From Tyto alba (lineage: Eukaryota > Chordata > Aves > Strigiformes > Tytonidae), in contig NW_024881329.1 of NCBI RefSeq assembly GCF_018691265.1, forward strand, positions 5,022,001 to 5,086,000: a stretch of 64,000 nucleotides of DNA. Reading direction: 5' to 3'. Below are positions 42,680 through 64,000 of the stretch, piece after piece. The stretch's first letter is position 1. Each line of letters opens with the position of its first letter. Position numbers and translations under genes: made by a program. Under the pieces are notes generated by a model. The model searched no databases, had not been told where the DNA came from, and saw only the letters and a program-made list of their open reading frames with translations.

Positions 42680-43001
42680 CTACAAATCTTAGATCAATGC
42701 CAATGATACAAGTTTTATGAATTCTCATTAAAAATACAAGTCAGTATAAAGATTCCAATAGTAATATAATGCATGATGATTCAGTTTCAAAACTTAAGGA
42801 ATGAATCTGGGTTTTGGACCATGCTACAGAAAAGGGGAACACAATGTAGAAGAAAGAATATTAAGTTTACCTCCCTTACTTCAGGAGGGGCCTGTGCCTT
42901 ATTGCCACAATACCTGAAAAAGCAATATGAAGTGCATAGCAGCCTTGCCTGTACAGTCTCTAGGCAAAACTGTTGAATTTAGTATCAGTCCTCTTTCCGC
43001 G

Positions 43002-43015
43002 CCCCCCCCCCCCCC
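43002..43015 (+). repeat. poly(C) tract, 14 C
   Basis: A homopolymer run that would be poly(G) in a long GTF2H1 3' UTR. Its length is likely variable. Confidence 0.85.
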
Positions 43016-44550
43016 ATTCTGTTAATTAAGGTACATTTTGATAGCCTGATATCGCTATAATAACTTAAAGCTATTGCAACACCACCCCCATAATGATTAT
43101 AGACAACAGTCCTTTGAACTGTAAAATGCTCTTCTGATGCACTGAAGCTTTTCCACCGTGCTAACCCTTTTGCCTGGTCTTTCCAGGAACACTAAATACT
43201 GATTCAAAGCAAAGCTGAATTAGTTCCATATTCAAAACTCTCCTGTCTATGAGTTTTTTAAATGAAGTCTCAGTGCAGCCTAATACTCAAACACGTTGTC
43301 ATAGCTTCAGGCACAGTTAGAATATCAATCAGACACATTTTCTTGAACCTAGCCCTCTGATACGATAAAAGGTGTTACAGCTTTCACTGAAGAATTGAAA
43401 TTTGGCCACAGAATTGATAGATCAAATGCTTTGAAGTGGGGGAGAACAAAACTACCTGATCTTTCTGGGAGCTGCCTGCACTTACAAGAGGAGTAGGCTT
43501 AATAAAGCCATACCCTAAATCTAAATTTTAGAGGAACAGTTTATTTATCACAAGAGGTAACTCTTGAGAAGATGTGCACCTCATCCCCCAAATGCTGTAT
43601 GTACTTCTGTTTATTCCTAGTGACATTTCCACCCTGTCAAAAATAATGGGCGTCTCTTGTCGAGCCCAGTCATTTCTTGTAGCAGAACCACATTAACATC
43701 ACAGAGCAGGTATCATGCATCTATCTGCAAAAGCAGACAAGGAAACTAGGCTTAACAATATGCATACATTTCCAAACAGAATTCTGGTGCAGACAGTGAC
43801 ATTTAACTGAAACTCAGCTTTTACCAAAATATTAGCATAATACAAAAATCCAGAAACACTGGGTAAAAAGAAGCTGCTGACTTCCACGCATCAGTTAAAG
43901 AAAAACCCCCTCTTGCATAAATGGAGCAGCAGCACAGAACAAGCACAGACTTGGCTATACAAATACATCTCTTCATCTGTAGGAATTTGCAAGAATTATC
44001 CGCCCAACATCACATGATCATGTTTTAGCATCATACTAATGGTGGCAAAATGTAGTATGAAGCCATCATGCAGGCTAATGGGAATTTCTTCTGCCGTACT
44101 GAACACTGCTGTGCTTGCTTTGAATACATATTGTCACTCTGATTTGTCTTTGTAGTAAATGCATCTTATAGTCTTAACAGTCACGTTTAGTCAGAAGTAA
44201 AAAAGTTCAGTAGCCCATATTGGGCTCTAGTATAGTCAAGATGACAACAAAATACAAGGATGTCATTAAACTGCATATCTTATAGAAAACCAGGTTTACT
44301 TTGCATTTAAGTCACATTTAGTACAAGACAAGTTGGTCTGAAACTGTGAACTGATTCTATTTAGAACAAAGTATGGCACAGATTCCCAATATCTATGGAC
44401 ACTGTGTAAATAACACATTTTTTCTCTTTGCAATGATTATCAATTCGCCAAAAATAGTGTAACAGTCAAAAGGGAACAATGAGGGGAAAACAGTTTTAGA
44501 AGAAATTAAAAATGTCTAAGAATTTAAAATAAAAGACTTTTGTAAGAAAC

Positions 44551-44556
44551 TTTATT
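44551..44556 (-). terminator. GTF2H1: Candidate middle GTF2H1 poly(A) signal
   Basis: A minus-strand AATAAA about 780 bp past the stop codon. Confidence 0.35.
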
Positions 44557-45005
44557 TAACTTTGTTTTTAAAAATGCATTCTTTCCTCAAAACAAATGCC
44601 ACCGTAAAAAAAAAAGATTGCAGTAGCACACACTTGCACTCAAAGGAAAACATGCAAAACTGATGGCTGAAAAAATTCTGCATAAAAATCCAAGACTTCA
44701 GGCAAAAGTTTGCCCCTATGTGCCTTTTGGGACCCCAGACCATAAGCAGCTTTCAGTGCAATGTCTCTTGCTTCCAATTAGTGGGGAAACATACGGCAGA
44801 AGCTTGTCTTCTGACAGCTACACTCTCCCAGATGTCTGAAGCAAAACCAGTCTCAGCTATATTTTAAAATATCATTGTTAAAACTGTTGCAGAAAGTACA
44901 AACAGAATCCAATAAAATGTCAGAATCCAGTGAGGAAAAACTTTTGAGTTCTACCCTGTGCCATACACTTCTTAAAAAAAAAAAAAGTTAGACAGAAAAA
45001 CAAAT

Positions 45006-45011
45006 TTTATT
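45006..45011 (-). terminator. GTF2H1: Candidate proximal GTF2H1 poly(A) signal
   Basis: A minus-strand AATAAA about 325 bp past the stop codon, within an AU-rich context. Confidence 0.4.
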
Positions 45012-45333
45012 AATACACCCTCTTTAAATTTTTTATTTCTGAAAGCAGCTCTTTATGCAAATCAAAAGCAGTTCCTGAGTAACTGCAGTAAACAGTGTCT
45101 TTTAAATATTTTTGCGCCTCAGCTCTTCTGTTTTGGTTCTTCCTTGTTTTTCTCCCCAGTTTTCAAGTTTAATCTCAGTTCTTTTTCAAAAATGTGCAAG
45201 TTCAGTTAGCATCGTTTCCAGAAGTCCACAGCTTGCAGGTCTTCCTGCAGCAACTATAAGATCTGCACATATGCTAGGTTGTACTCCTATACCTATTGCA
45301 GATTTTGCTCTCAAACCTGTACAGCATGCATTT

Positions 45334-64000
<18,667 letters not shown>

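Larger units (their letters stand above)
42660..45333 (-). other. GTF2H1: GTF2H1 3' UTR, several candidate ends
   Basis: The region after the GTF2H1 stop is AT-rich out to about 42.66 kb. It holds minus-strand AATAAA hexamers at 45006-45011, 44551-44556 and 42674-42679, giving 3' UTRs of about 0.35, 0.8 or 2.7 kb. Which are used cannot be told from sequence. The run of 14 C at 43002-43015 is a poly(G) tract in transcript sense. Confidence 0.45.

Overview
This window is vertebrate nuclear DNA. It has AT-rich introns, split genes with GT-AG junctions, two clear CpG islands and a 5'-truncated CR1 LINE. The CR1 copy, together with an M-type lactate dehydrogenase whose exons read with avian-type residues, points to a bird. 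A few LDHA residues differ from the chicken sequence as I recall it, so a non-galliform bird is likely but not proven.

Three protein-coding genes can be read exon by exon. (1) TSG101, + strand, 1139-11684: the last five coding exons (about 230 residues) of the ESCRT-I subunit, covering the end of the proline-rich linker, the coiled coil and the C-terminal steadiness box. The UEV-domain exons lie left of the window. (2) LDHA, - strand, 18616-14254: all seven coding exons, 332 codons, with a noncoding first exon near 20.12-20.16 kb inside a CpG island. (3) GTF2H1 (p62 subunit of TFIIH), - strand, 63170-45334: all 14 coding exons, 548 codons. The noncoding first exon and promoter lie right of the window.

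Layout: TSG101 and LDHA are tail-to-tail with about 1.7 kb between their predicted poly(A) sites. LDHA and GTF2H1 are in tandem, separated by about 22 kb (20.7-42.6 kb). The mammalian locus has the same neighbours in the same relative orientations, but with LDHC and LDHAL6A between LDHA and TSG101; neither is present here. The 22-kb spacer holds the CR1 fragment (36.15-36.41 kb), an isolated CpG island (37.2-37.5 kb) and homopolymers; I recognise no gene in it. The three genes work in unrelated processes (endosomal sorting and viral budding, glycolysis, transcription and DNA repair) and are linked only by conserved synteny.

The most notable details are a GC-AG intron in LDHA, tandem NAGNAG acceptors in TSG101 and in the LDHA start exon, a cluster of hypoxia-response cores just upstream of the LDHA transcription start, and the orphan CpG island. 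I found no sign of a new multigene system, CRISPR array, bacterial operon or intact virus.
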